Source: Xanthostigma xanthostigma (taxonomy: Eukaryota > Arthropoda > Insecta > Raphidioptera > Raphidiidae). From it: a stretch of 64,000 nucleotides of DNA. Below are positions 54,492-64,000 of this stretch, piece by piece. The notes below the pieces were generated by a model. It made no database searches. It saw only the letters and a list, made by a program, of their open reading frames with translations, and was not told the origin of the DNA. Positions within the stretch are counted from its first letter, which is position 1; the number at the start of each line of letters is the position of its first letter. Where the stretch lies: NCBI GenBank assembly GCA_963575645.1, contig OY754471.1:32372401-32436400 (forward strand), written 5' to 3'. The position numbers and the translations under genes were made by a program.

Positions 54492-55020
54492 CTCAATCCA
54501 ACCCACAAGTGGGGAATGGTACTAGTTTAGGTCAAAAATCACTTTTCAAAAATTTTATATATTTACGTTTTGAGGTCCCCCGAATCCAAAACACATATTT
54601 TTGAAAAAACTCTGTGCGTCTGTTAGTCTGTGAACACGATACTGGCCAAACGGATGAGCGGATTGAAACCAAATTTTGGGAGGATGTTTGGTATGCAAAT
54701 ATGAAGAGCCCTATTGTTTTTGGGGAAAATCGGCGCATGCGCAGAACAGATATATGCTATAGCGGTGTTTTTTATATAATAATGGTATGCTTTTCAAAAC
54801 GGATAATTATTATATTTATTTTTTCAAGAAAGTTTTGTTAAAAAAATGTTTTCTAAACTTTATAATTTCGGAAATATTTTGAAAATAAAAAAAATAAGCC
54901 GCTCTTTGGTTTATGGATCTGTCAGAAATAAACTAGTTCAGCCTGCTTTGATTAATTTTTACATGTCGTGGAACATATGTAGGTAACCATAGCAACGAAT
55001 AGCAAATATCATATTGAATA
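54492..55020 (+). repeat. R-family repeat, copy F
   Basis: A full-length copy: TCCAACCCACAAGTGGGGAA start, AAACGGATGAGCGGATTGAA, TTTGGGAGGATGTTTGGTAT, AAAATCGGCGCATGCGCAGA, tail AGCAAATATCATATTGAATA. Closely similar to copy G. The core has a CGCATGCG near-palindrome. Confidence 0.8.
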
Positions 55021-55146
55021 CTAGCCATTACCCGCGTCACCTCACACGATATCAGAAATTTTATTTTCTTTATAATAATCAAATGTCAACATTTTTGAAG
55101 TTGGAATGGCCCCGTCGCCCAATTGGCTAGAATTTTTTTTTGTATA
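55021..55146 (-). mobile_element. Reversed Helitron end attached to R copy F
   Basis: CTAGCCATTACCCGCGTCAC is a CTAG-terminated 3' end read on the minus strand. The segment runs to the start of the next Helitron at 55147. The same junction is seen after copies B and G. Confidence 0.5.
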
Positions 55147-55759
55147 TCAATACTAATATATAAAGCTGAAGAGTTTGTTTGTTTGTTTGTTTGCACGCGC
55201 TAATCTCAGGAACTACTGGTTAAAATTGAAAAAAAATTTTTTTGTTGGATAGCCCATTTATCGAGGAAGGCTATAAGCTATGTACCTAATATCACGCTAC
55301 GGCCATTAGGAGCGGAGCATTAATGAAAAATGTTGCAAAATGTATTTCAAAAATAAGCTTCTATTCAGGTTAAATGCACTAACTAAATATACTCATATTA
55401 GTGTTGTGAGTAGGTACCTACACAAAATCGTATGGCTCAATCGGTAGAGCATGCGACTGTCAATATCAGGGTCGCGGTTCGAACCCCACGATGAACGAAA
55501 ATATTTTTATTTTTTTTTTATTTTCTAAGGTAAACATTTAATTTTATTTAATTAATTTAAAAAAAAATTGTTAGTTTAAAAAAGTATAAATAGGTAGGTA
55601 CTACTTTTTATCGACAAAAGCTATTGAACGGTAACTCCGATCATCATGAAATTTGGACACAACATTCATCTCGGTAAACTAAAATGAATGTGTGTACTCA
55701 TGTTCCTCCCTTCCCCATTCGTTCTTTTACACCCGGGTGAAACCGGGCGGGACCGCTAG
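55147..55759 (+). mobile_element. Non-autonomous Helitron with tRNA-like core
   Basis: Starts TCAATACTAATATATAAAGC and ends CACCCGGGTGAAACCGGGCG...ACCGCTAG followed by T. It shares both ends with 34193 and 37813. 613 bases, with a tRNA-like segment at 55429-55496. Confidence 0.85.
55429..55496 (+). ncRNA. tRNA-like segment inside the Helitron (not a gene)
   Basis: TGGCTCAATCGGTAGAGCAT is a good D-arm/box A and GTCGCGGTTCGAACCCCACG a good T-arm/box B. The anticodon loop region reads ACTGTCAATATC. No acceptor stem closes it. Box A and box B could still support RNA polymerase III transcription. Confidence 0.6.
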
Positions 55760-56395
55760 TATATAATATACAGCACGCTTGAAACCTAGCAGTCAAATTT
55801 TGCGGCAAAACCAGCCTCGTGTGCTGCGACTACATTAGTATTGGAATGCGTTTCTCTTGTTACAAAATAACGAGTATTTGGAAGTAACAGTTTTTTATGG
55901 AACTGGAACATATTGTTACTGTTACAGAATAATATAACAGATTCTTGTACCTACTCTTGAGTAGAGAGAAAACCAACTTCGTATGAAATCCGCTGCATAG
56001 AAGACAGCGACTGGGTTTGACATCGTCGCTCGCTATACTCGCTAGTACCCAGGAATTATTGTAAATGCGAGTGCAATGTTGCAGTCGTCGCATATTGAGG
56101 AGCTCGCAGGATAAGTCGGCGCCCGCCTGTTATAAGGGGTGTGACTGAAAAATGTTCATAATTTTGCAGTCGTTATATTCAAAGTTACAAGTTCGGGTCA
56201 ATCACCATTATATCAAAAAAAAGGATTAAAAGTTTATTGTTTCTGGATATGATCGATAAAATAATCTTATCTGATGTTACTTTAAAATTTTATTTTAAAA
56301 GTCACACGTGTCCGAATTGACACACAAACTTTATTACAGCTAATTAAAGTAGTTTTTAAAAACCAAAAAGTAAAAATCTCACCGAAAATGATTTT
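55760..56395. other. Unassigned stretch
   Basis: Slightly less AT-rich at 55980-56130. No gene recognised. Confidence 0.35.
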
Positions 56396-56999
56396 TACCA
56401 TTCCAACCCACAAGTGGGGAATGGTACTAGTTTGGTCAAAAATCACTTTTCAAAAATTTTATAATATCTTTCCGTTTTGAGATCCCCCGAATTCAAAAAA
56501 CACATTTTTGAAAAAACTCTGTGCGTCTGTTAGTCTGTTTGTCTGTGAACACGATACAGGCCAAACGGATGAGCGGATTGAAACCAATTTTTGGGAGGAT
56601 GTTTGGTATGCAAATATGAAGAGCCCTATTGTTTCTGGGGAAAATCGGTACATGCGCAGAAGTGATATATGCAATAACGATGTTTTTTATATGATAATGG
56701 TGTATTTTTCATAACGGCCTATTATTTTCTTTATTAATTCAAGAAAGTTTCGTTAAATTTTTTTTCTAAACTTTATATTTCCGAAAATATTTTGAAAATA
56801 AAAAAAAATAGCTGCTCTTTTGTTTTGTAGATCTGTCAGAAATAAACTAGTTAACCATGCTTTGATTAATTTTTACATGACGTGAATCATATTATGTAGG
56901 TAACCATGGCAATAAATAGCAAATATAATATTGAATACTAGCCATAATCTGCGTCACCTCACGCAATATCAGAAATTTTACTTTCTTTATAAATTATAA
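56396..56999 (+). repeat. R-family repeat, copy G, with reversed Helitron end
   Basis: TACCATTCCAACCCACAAGT start, AAACGGATGAGCGGATTGAA, AAAATCGGTACATGCGCAGA, then the CTAG junction at 56938. TACCATTCC...GGAATGGTA forms a terminal hairpin. Confidence 0.8.
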
Positions 57000-57429
57000 A
57001 GATTAGAAAAAAAATTTAAACAAAACTTTGTTGAAATAATAAATAGAATAATAAGCCGTTATGGAAAGTATATACCATTATTATATAAAAAACAACGTAG
57101 TAGCATATATCTCTACTGTACATGCGCCGATTTTCCTCAAAAAACAATAGGGCTCTGAATATTTGCATACCAAACGTCCTTCCAAAATTTGATTAAAATC
57201 CGCTCATCCATTGACCCGGTTTGACTTGTATCTTGTTCCCAGACTAAAGCCGAATTGACACGTGGCAGTTATAATGTTCATTATGACTGATTCATTTTTG
57301 CTGACTATGTTTTTCACTAAACAAATCGTTCACACGGTTCAATGAAAATATGAACTGAAACTGAAAATGAATAGGTAGTAGACAGGTACCCAACTGTCAC
57401 TACTTATATTCCATAAACGGTTCTATGAC

Positions 57430-58412
57430 TCTATATCCTCGGACAAAATATCCTGGACAAAATATCCCGGACAAAATATCCTCAGACAAAATATCCTCAA
57501 GACAAAAAATCCTTCGGACAAAATATCCCCGGACATTTTGCCCCCGTGACAAAACATCCCCGACAATTGATACCAAATAAACATTAATTTACAAATAAAA
57601 TCAAATATTATGAAGCTTCCCATTTTCTGTTTTAAGTAACTTAAATGGATGTTTATAAATTGCTGTTCTGCTAATTTACAGTCACTCGTTTAAATACTAC
57701 CCACCCCGTCATCGTTGACCCCGGAATTGTTTTTTTAAAAACTCCACATTTGCCCCTTCCCGTTTCACTTCGAGACAATTCGCATACCCGTTTATCGTTC
57801 TCCCCGGAATTGTTTTTTTAAAAACTCCACATTTGCCCCTTCCCGTTTCACTGCGAGACAATTCGCATACCCGTTTATCGTTCTCCCCGGAATTGTTTTT
57901 TAAAAAACTCCACATTTGCCCCTTCCCGTTTCACTGCGAGACAATTCGCATACCCGTTTATCGTTCTCCCCGGAATTGTTTTTTTAAAAACTCCACATTT
58001 GTCCCTTCCCGTTTCACTGCGAGACAATTCGCATACCCCTTTATCGTTCTCCCCGGAATTGTTTTTTAAAAAACTCCACATTTGCCCCTTCCCGTTTCAC
58101 TGCGAGACAATTCGCATACCCGTTTATCGTTCTCCTCGGAATTGTTTTTTTAAAAACTTCAAATTTGCCCCTTCACGTTTCACTGCGAGACAATTCACAT
58201 ACATATTAAGATACAACTTCTGCGGATTTATCAGGGATAGATTTGAGTTAATTTAACAATTTAAACAAATTTAATAAATATATAAAGATATTTTGTCCAC
58301 GGATATTCTGACAAAGGACATTTTGTCTCATGGATATTTTGTCTCAAGGATATTTTGTCCAAGGATATTTTAACAAGGATATTTTGTCGGGGATATTTTG
58401 TCCGCGGATATG
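57430..58412. mobile_element. Element with iterated GGACAAAATATCC ends
   Basis: At 57430-57560 the motif GGACAAAATATCC or close variants repeats about eight times. At 58280-58412 the complement GGATATTTTGTCC repeats similarly. The outermost parts GACTCTATATCCTCGGACAA and TTGTCCGCGGATATGGAGTC pair. Such repetitive inverted ends resemble foldback-type elements. It lies within the hAT-like element and encloses the minisatellite. Confidence 0.7.
57722..58201 (+). repeat. 83-bp minisatellite, six units
   Basis: CCCCGGAATTG recurs at 57723, 57802, 57885, 57968, 58051 and (as CCTCGG) 58134: one 79-base then 83-base spacing. Each unit contains TTTTTTAAAAACTCCACATT, GCCCCTTCCCGTTTCACTGC and GACAATTCGCATACCCGTTT. 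Units are about 95% identical. Because 83 is not a multiple of three, the array gives long overlapping open frames on both strands that are not genes. Confidence 0.95.
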
Positions 58413-58904
58413 GAGTCCGGTTACCCCATAAACACTCGTGTTGTCTATATTGGTCCAAAAATGGTTCAATACAATCATCACGCCACGTAAAAGCCATTTT
58501 AAAAAATGTAGGAGTAAAAAAAATGAACTATATCGACACCCGACACTCACACGTTTCAGTTGCCTTTCATGACGCAATACTGATAATAAATTATAAATGA
58601 CAAAAAGTAGAAATATTTTCTAAATGACTGAAGTATTAGTGTTGATAAATCAGTCATAATGAACATTTTAACTGACACGTGTGAACCCGGCATAACAGAC
58701 TAACCGACTGATAGACTAACAGACTAACCGACTGACGGACTAACAGACTAATTGACTAACAGACGCTCAAAGTTTTTCCAAAAATATGTTTGTGGAATCG
58801 GGAACCTCAAAACGAAAAGATATTGTAAAATTTTTGAAAAGTGATTTTTAACCTAAACTGGTACCATTCCCGACTTGTGGGTTGGAATGGTAAAAAAACT
58901 GTTT

Positions 58905-59073
58905 TAGTATCAAGTAGCGACATCTGATAGAATTGGCTCAAAGGTATTAGTTCAGAAGCAAATCTGCAGGTAGAATTTTCTCAAAGATATTAGTTCAGAC
59001 GCTGGGCCGCAAGCGAAATACATTTTGCAGAATTATATCTATCATACCCAGGTGAACCGGGACAGACCGCTAG
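58905..59073 (+). mobile_element. Helitron 3' fragment
   Basis: ACATTTTGCAGAATTATATC...CCAGGTGAACCGGGACAGACCGCTAG followed by T; matches 51930-52100. Confidence 0.6.
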
Positions 59074-59620
59074 TATATTATGTACCTATATTTAAAAAAA
59101 AATATTTTTTCAATTGTTTTTCATTTCTTTTTTATTTTTTCAAATGGTTTTTTTACTTTATTTTTTCAATTTTCATTAAACAGTAGAAAACTTGTGGGAT
59201 GTGCACTTTTGGTTTTGCCAACTATTTTTGTGTATTAACTCTTGCCGTATGATGACGTGTTGTTTATTTGAAATTTCGGCGTAGTCGTGAGACAGGCGAC
59301 CGACAAACAAACAAGAACCAAGTGTCAAACGAAAGAGTTAAACGGGAAACTTTGTGAAACAAAATTACATAATAATATCACATGCGGGTTTTACGCAACG
59401 AATATGAGGAATAGTATAAAATAGATTTTTTAATAAAAAAATTATGTTTAGGTATTTGTAATTATATATTGTAAAGTACATATCTTAAATTGCAAAATAC
59501 ACTTTATATTCTTAACGTTGCATCTTTTTTAAATTTATTTTGCGTTTACTTATTTGTTTATGTTGGTATATCATGTACAGTTTGTATGACATAAATACAG
59601 AGATTTAGGTATATTTTATT
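59074..59620. other. Unassigned stretch
   Basis: T-rich low-complexity DNA at 59095-59180, then ordinary sequence. GCACTTTTGGTTTTGCCAAC at 59202 is shared with 45430. Confidence 0.35.
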
Positions 59621-59707
59621 AATATTATAGTAGTTAAAAATAGTAGTTAAAATTTTAACTACTAACTACTAGTAGTTAGTAGTTTAACTACCAAGTAGTT
59701 TAACTAG

Positions 59708-60720
59708 TTTTGACGTGATAACGTCTTATAAATTGATGAATCACCAATCTTATAAATTGATAAAACACCGGCTGCATGCACGAAAAAGTGTAACGTTCCT
59801 AACGGTCGTAACGTTCCTAACGCGTAACGTTCCTAACGCGTAACGTTCCGCCTGACCCTGTGCGTGCTTTTTGCTAATTTCTCGCTCAATTTAAATCAGA
59901 TCGGTTTGAAACCAGTCTTAAACGAAAGAGGAGAACATTTTACATAGATTTCGTATAACAGAATTTGCCTAAACAGTTTTTTTATACAAATTTATATAGA
60001 AAAATAGTTGTATAAATGCAATGTTGTGAGTTGTCTAATGCATGACGCGACGCGGTCGGTCGTCTTTGTTTGCCGTACATGGAAATTAGAAAATAACGTA
60101 TGTCTTGTGTTAACATGAAAACGGCTGCATTTCTAATGTTTAATTCAATTTTTTGACATTAGTATTTTGTGAAATGCAACGCCTTCTAAGTTAAGTATTG
60201 GAATAACTAATTATTATTAGAACATAATACTTTGACAGTTGCAAACGTCACTTTTGACATTTCTTATCATTCCGACACAAAGGATAAGCGGATTGAAACC
60301 AAATTTTGGGAGGATGTTTGATATGCAAATATGAAGTGGCCTATTGTTTTTGGGGAACATCGGCGCATGCGTAAAAGAATATATCTCTTATAATGATGTT
60401 TTCTATAATAATAATATAGTTTTTAAAACGGTTTTTACTCTATCTATTTTTACTAGAAATTTTTGTAAATTTTTTGGGGAAAACCGGCGCATGCGCAAAA
60501 GAGATACATGCTATAGTTGTTTTTTATATAATAATAGTGTACTTTTTATAGTGTTTTATTATTCTACTTAATAAAATTTACCTAAATTTGAAGCGAAAGA
60601 TGCAATATCGTAGATTCGAATTATTATAATTATTATATAAATTTAGGTTATGTATTACGGAATACGTTATCACGTAAAACTATCGTCCGTAAACCGACTT
60701 TACAGACAACCAATTTTTTG
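59708..60720. mobile_element. ACGTGATAACG element, second copy, enclosing an R subfamily unit
   Basis: TTTTGACGTGATAACGTCTT at 59708 and ACGTTATCACGTAAAACTAT at 60664 are inverted ends, with CGACTTTACAGACAACCAAT beyond the latter, as at 47363-47610. GTAACGTTCCTAACG is iterated four times at 59790-59850. The interior (59866-60570) matches 46390-48905. Confidence 0.65.
60266..60575 (+). repeat. R-family repeat, copy I (5' deleted, two core units)
   Basis: ATCATTCCGACACAAAGGAT then GCGGATTGAAACCAAATTTT, with two tandem cores (CATCGGCGCATGCGTAAAAG and AAACCGGCGCATGCGCAAAA). It shares with copy E the deletion between the start and GATGAGCGG. Confidence 0.75.
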
Positions 60721-62001
60721 CTTAAGTACTTAGTAGTTATACTCAACTACTTATTTCAAGTAGTTTGCCCAGCTCTGATTGTTATAGAGTAGTTATGGGC
60801 GCATGAGCAAAATATGAATTCGGCCGAAATTTTTCTGCATAACCTTGTTAGTGTATTTACTATAAGGCACTTACACTATTGACGTTGGTCGGATGGCGGG
60901 ACCTAGGGGTCGGATCAAAATTTCTCGACGTTTCATAGCCTCCTAAGAAGCCTATTTAAAATGGGCCCAATCAAGCCACTTTAAGGGTGGGTTTTAGGGG
61001 TTGAAAAATATGTTTGGGCCCACAAATACCGAAAAATTTCTCCGAATCGTTTCAAAATTGAAATTCAACCCTTTAGTAATGATTAAAATGTGCTACAAAA
61101 ATTTTATTAAAATCGGCCTAACAGGTCCAGACTTAAAAATTTTATGAAAACGTTAGTTTGTAGATGTGGATTTATTTAGTGAAGGGTGTATTTCATTTGT
61201 TGTATTGCTAGTAATATTAAAACTAAGAAAAAAATATTTTTAAGGGGTGTATTAAGGGGTTTAATTTTTAATTTTGTTCAAAAATAAAGTTAAGTTTCTA
61301 TAATGGAGCCAATAGCAAATACATTATATTGTCGGCAGGGTTTTACACTGCGACCCGAGGTTTTTATTACATAGTACTGATTACCAAAGTCCACTATGTC
61401 CAGTCGCAATCTGTCAAGGTATTGTTTAAAACGAAATTGTTCAAACAATTGCAAAATGTTAACATTTTTTGTGTATTCTTTGAAAAATTAATAACAAAAA
61501 TGTGTTTATTACTTTTTATGATAAAATTAATATTTTCAGAGATATTAATTTTTTAATATTTCGAAAATGACGATTTTGAGTGTTTTCAGGTAGGTATTAT
61601 AAACATATTATCGTATACTTTAAGCCGGAGGTTCCCAAACTTTTTTGTCTCGTAGACCACTTGCCATGTTTTTCGGTTTTGGGTAGGCCCCCTGATTATC
61701 TGATATTGATTTTTTGCAAATTCATTAATTTCAAATGTATTTTTGACAACTGGTATAGTGAACTTTAAACGATTTAAATTTATAACGGTAGTGAAATGTA
61801 GTGTGAAATGTTTAGTGTTATACATTTATTAACTATATTCAAATGAAACGAATCAAATTAAAATTTACTTTCCGCTACATAAAATAATTAAGCAAAACAT
61901 AAATGCTTTCAGTGTGAGGGATGAACCTGATGCTTTAATTATAAATTTTCAACATTTGGCATCAATTTAGTTAGATTTAATCTTAAATCTGGTAATTATT
62001 T

Positions 62002-62770
62002 ACTTTCACGGTCACCTGGTTTTTTGGCTCTAGAAAATCGAAAAATAGATGGATTTCAATGATCTCGGTCTCAAAATGTTCCATTTTACGGCGGATTTAT
62101 GAAAAAAATTAGTTCACCCCGGAATTACAATTCGCATACCCGTTTATCGTTCACCCCGGAATTGTTTTTTTAAAAACTCCACATTCGCCCCTTCCCGTTT
62201 CACAGCAAGACAATTCGCATACCCCTGTATCGTTCACCCCGGAATTACAATTCGCATACCCCTTTATCGTTCACCCCGGAATTGTTTTTTTAAAAACTCC
62301 ACATTTGCCCCTTCCCGTTTCACTGCGAGACAATTCGCATACCCCTTTATCGTTCACCCCGGAATTACAATTCGCATACCCCTTTATCGTTTACCCCGGA
62401 ATTACAATTCGCATACCCCTTTATCGTTCACCCCGGAATTACAATTCGCATACCCCTTTATCGTTTAAAAAAAAATTAGCTTTTTTGAAAAATTTTTTTT
62501 TTCAAAATATTCATTTTTTTATGTAGATTGCGAAAAAAAATATACGAACTTGATTCCACGACGTCAGAAACAGTTATAAAGGATTATATGTAGAAAGTCA
62601 ATTTTTTTTTTGCATTTAAAGTCATGAAACTGTGAGAAATATTGATTTTTTCAATTTTCGTATTTTTTTCCATAAATCCGCCATAAAAACGAAGATTTAA
62701 AAAAAAAAATCATCGAAATCGGATGTTTTTTCGATTTTCTAGAGCCAAAAAACCAGGTGACCGCGAAACT
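62002..62770. mobile_element. Foldback element carrying minisatellite, nested in hAT
   Basis: ACTTTCACGGTCACCTGGTT and AACCAGGTGACCGCGAAACT are inverted ends. TTTTTTGGCTCTAGAAAATC and GGCGGATTTATG also pair. The centre holds the 37-/83-bp array and T-rich DNA. No coding content, no clear target duplication. Confidence 0.75.
62107..62466 (+). repeat. Minisatellite of mixed 37-bp and ~83-bp units
   Basis: TTCGCATACCCCTTTATCGT recurs about seven times. Short units (GGAATTACAATTCGC...TTCACCCC, 37 bases) alternate with long ones that add TTTTTTAAAAACTCCACATT and CCCCTTCCCGTTTCACTGC, the same unit as at 57722. The short unit is the long one minus 46 bases. Confidence 0.95.
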
Positions 62771-63061
62771 AGGTTAACGATGTCCAGTTTGTTTCTTTTT
62801 TTGTTAGGAGATTCACTATCGTTGACCCCCATTTTCATTTCATGGACCCCCTATTTTTTCCCTCTGACATGGACCCCTTGCAAGTTGTCGTCGACCCCTG
62901 GGGGTCGATACAGATCACTTTGGGAATCACTGGTCTACAGTGACCAATAAATATCTATCGATCCATCTATTGTGCGCGCTTAAGGTTATCTTCTACTTCG
63001 CTGAAAGTATCGCTGTCTTTTTCACACTCACGGCCGTATTCATATTTTGTTCATGCGCCCA

Positions 63062-63555
63062 TAGATACTAGTCTATTAATGGAAAATTAGGTGGTTCTGT
63101 CTGCTTTCGAAATCGATATATTAAATATATAAAATGCAATGTGAATTGTGATATCACAGGTTCAGATGCAAAATGCAGTGGTGATATTTCTGGAAGACGT
63201 GTACAATGTAGTCTGTCATGAAACAATTAACATACTTCATGCACTTCTATTCTGTGTTCATACATGCAGTAGAAGTCTTTATAATATTCATGGTTGTTTA
63301 GCAGAGCTTTGACAGACTTTGCTAATCAAACACCAGAGACAATTACACATCATCAACGCGTCGTAGCTAATCCATTCAGACTGCGTCAAGTACACAAAAC
63401 TAAGCAACAGTAAACAAAAACATTCAACAGCAACAAAGTCTTTGACATTATAAATCAATTTGTTTTTGTTGACTTGTATTTGGTGTTTGACGCGTCAAAA
63501 CGAGTTCTATACACATGCACAAAATAAACTAGTCTTTACATGAATATTTTTATTT
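63062..63555. other. Unassigned stretch
   Basis: No gene recognised. 63290-63500 contains CAAAC/TTTGACGCGTCAAA motifs like those in the Harbinger-like MITE at 53753, perhaps a decayed relative. Confidence 0.3.
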
Positions 63556-63559
63556 TTGT

Positions 63560-63880
63560 AGTCTGCAAGATTGTATACCTGTATTGTTGTCAGAAAAGCT
63601 GATTTGACAATGACAGATTGTTACTACACACGTTTCTCCATAATAAAATAGTCGAATTTTAAATAAATCCTGTTCGAAAAATATTTGATCGATTGTAACG
63701 ATTTTTTTTACGGTGTATTCCTGTAACTAACATAGTTTTTGGCAAAACTTCTACTTCGAAACAACATTTTTCTAAGCATTTTGATCAAAATTTAGTATGA
63801 ACAGCGATGTTTTTCTATGCAGAGCATTCACTTGTTTTTTGATGAGTACAATCTAATGTTCTACATGACAAGAGTTTCAC
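63560..63880. repeat. Dispersed repeat S, copy 3
   Basis: Matches 43200-43387 in its first half and 18540-18665 in its second half (AAAATTTAGTATGAACAGCG, GAGTACAATCTAATGTTCTA). It is the longest of the three copies and joins the two partial ones. Confidence 0.55.
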
Positions 63881-64000
63881 AACGACATTAGACTGATCCA
63901 TACAATTTTATCAACTAACTCTATTGAATTTTTTGTGTTCCATTCGCTCGTTAACACTACTGGCAGAAGGATTTTATGTAGAAACTTAGCAATTTTGTAA

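Larger units (their letters stand above)
57248..58695. mobile_element. hAT-like element (8-bp duplication) enclosing other elements
   Basis: CAGACTAA is duplicated at 57240-57247 and 58696-58703. The ends AGCCGAATTGACACG and CGTGTGAACCCGGCATAA, then CAGTTATAATGTTCATTATG and its complement, are inverted repeats. Inside are opposed ATATTTTGTCC arrays and the 83-bp minisatellite. No transposase. Confidence 0.8.
57000..58897 (-). repeat. R-family repeat, copy H, split by a 1.45-kb insertion
   Basis: The minus-strand R copy is 58897-58704 (start TACCATTCCAACCCACAAGT, AACTTTGAGCGTCTGTTAG) plus 57247-57000 (AATGGATGAGCGGATTTTAA, AAAATCGGCGCATGTACAG). The interruption at 57248-58695 is flanked by CAGACTAA twice. 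The GTTAGTCTGT motif is expanded at 58704-58760. Confidence 0.8.
59625..60778. mobile_element. Probable hAT element with AGTAGTT iterons, interrupted
   Basis: The right end, CAAGTAGTTTGCCCAGCTCTG at 60758-60778, reads outward as CAGAGCTGGGCAAACTACTT, a classic hAT terminus. AGTAGTT/AACTACT iterations flank both sides (59630-59705 and 60725-60765). The left terminus is not clear. Between them lies the ACGTGATAACG element. Confidence 0.5.
61626..62932 (-). mobile_element. hAT element, reverse copy of 14995, split by insertion
   Basis: The ends CGGAGGTTCCCAAACTTTTT and TTTGGGAATCACTG, and the bodies ATCAGGTTCATCCCTCACAC (minus) and GATTCACTATCGTTGACCCC, match 14995-15508. Homology breaks at about 61990 and resumes at about 62772 (GGTTAACGATGTCC), where a 770-base element sits. 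Confidence 0.8.
60796..63061. mobile_element. 2.27-kb DNA transposon with TA duplication, containing nested elements
   Basis: TGGGCGCATGAGCAAAATAT at 60796 and ATATTTTGTTCATGCGCCCA ending 63061 are 30-base inverted repeats (with GAAT(T/A)CGGCCG inward), each flanked by TA. This fits a Tc1/mariner-like insertion. No transposase is seen. Nested inside are the hAT at 61626, and within that the element at 62002 with a minisatellite. Confidence 0.75.

Noticed and set aside
55429..55496. Functional tRNA gene
   Set aside because: Good D-arm and T-arm, but no closed acceptor stem, and it lies inside a Helitron with a relative at 38218.
57722..58201. CRISPR-like regular array
   Set aside because: Units are contiguous and near identical over their full 83 bases, with no variable spacers, and the context is eukaryotic.
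57709..58256. Overlapping open frames on both strands
   Set aside because: Produced by the 83-base minisatellite, which lacks stops in several frames and cycles through all three frames.

Overview
The window looks like AT-rich nuclear DNA from an insect, most probably a moth or butterfly (Lepidoptera). Four things point that way: many short Helitrons that begin TC, end CTAG and carry a GC-rich 3' hairpin; dispersed repeats with the lepidopteran motifs AACCGACTTCAAAAAAGG and AGGGTTCCGTACC; many hAT-type non-autonomous elements with 8-bp target duplications; and degraded Jockey/CR1-like LINE and Penelope-like fragments. I find no convincing complete host gene. The window is best read as intergenic or intronic DNA made largely of nested, mostly dead transposable elements. 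Nearly all open frames are short and many fall inside repeats.

Layout. 1-6.8 kb: a foldback element with 175-bp tandem units, a 1.2-kb palindrome, a Tigger/pogo element with a transposase remnant and a nested palindrome, a Tc1/mariner-type 3' end and a complete short Helitron. 7.6-17.4 kb: a run of terminal-inverted-repeat elements (hAT elements at 9651, 11149, 13553, 14995 and 17123, plus other MITEs) and one reversed Helitron; a weak candidate signal-peptide exon lies at 8655. 18-31 kb: dispersed repeats, three LINE remnants, a Penelope GIY-YIG remnant, a MADF/Harbinger-like element and a hairpin MITE built on AACGCGCGTT. 31-43 kb: two opposed copies of one hAT element, three Helitrons (one with a tRNA-Lys-like core), and an inverted pair of hammerhead-ribozyme-like motifs. 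43-55 kb: Penelope 3' ends, a 1.57-kb palindrome inserted into an older repeat with a duplicated target, a Harbinger-like remnant and a MITE with TTTGACAAA iterons. 55-64 kb: a Helitron with a tRNA-like core and two 'Russian doll' composites, both of which enclose the same 83-bp/37-bp minisatellite.

One repeat family, here called R (core AAATCGGCGCATGCGC followed by ATATGCTATAACG), occurs at nine places and serves as the substrate into which other elements jumped. Where target duplications can be read (about a dozen cases), the order of insertion can be reconstructed. The features most worth follow-up are the minisatellite shared by unrelated foldback elements, the Penelope-linked ribozyme-like motifs, the tRNA-like domain carried inside Helitrons, and the very long palindromes.
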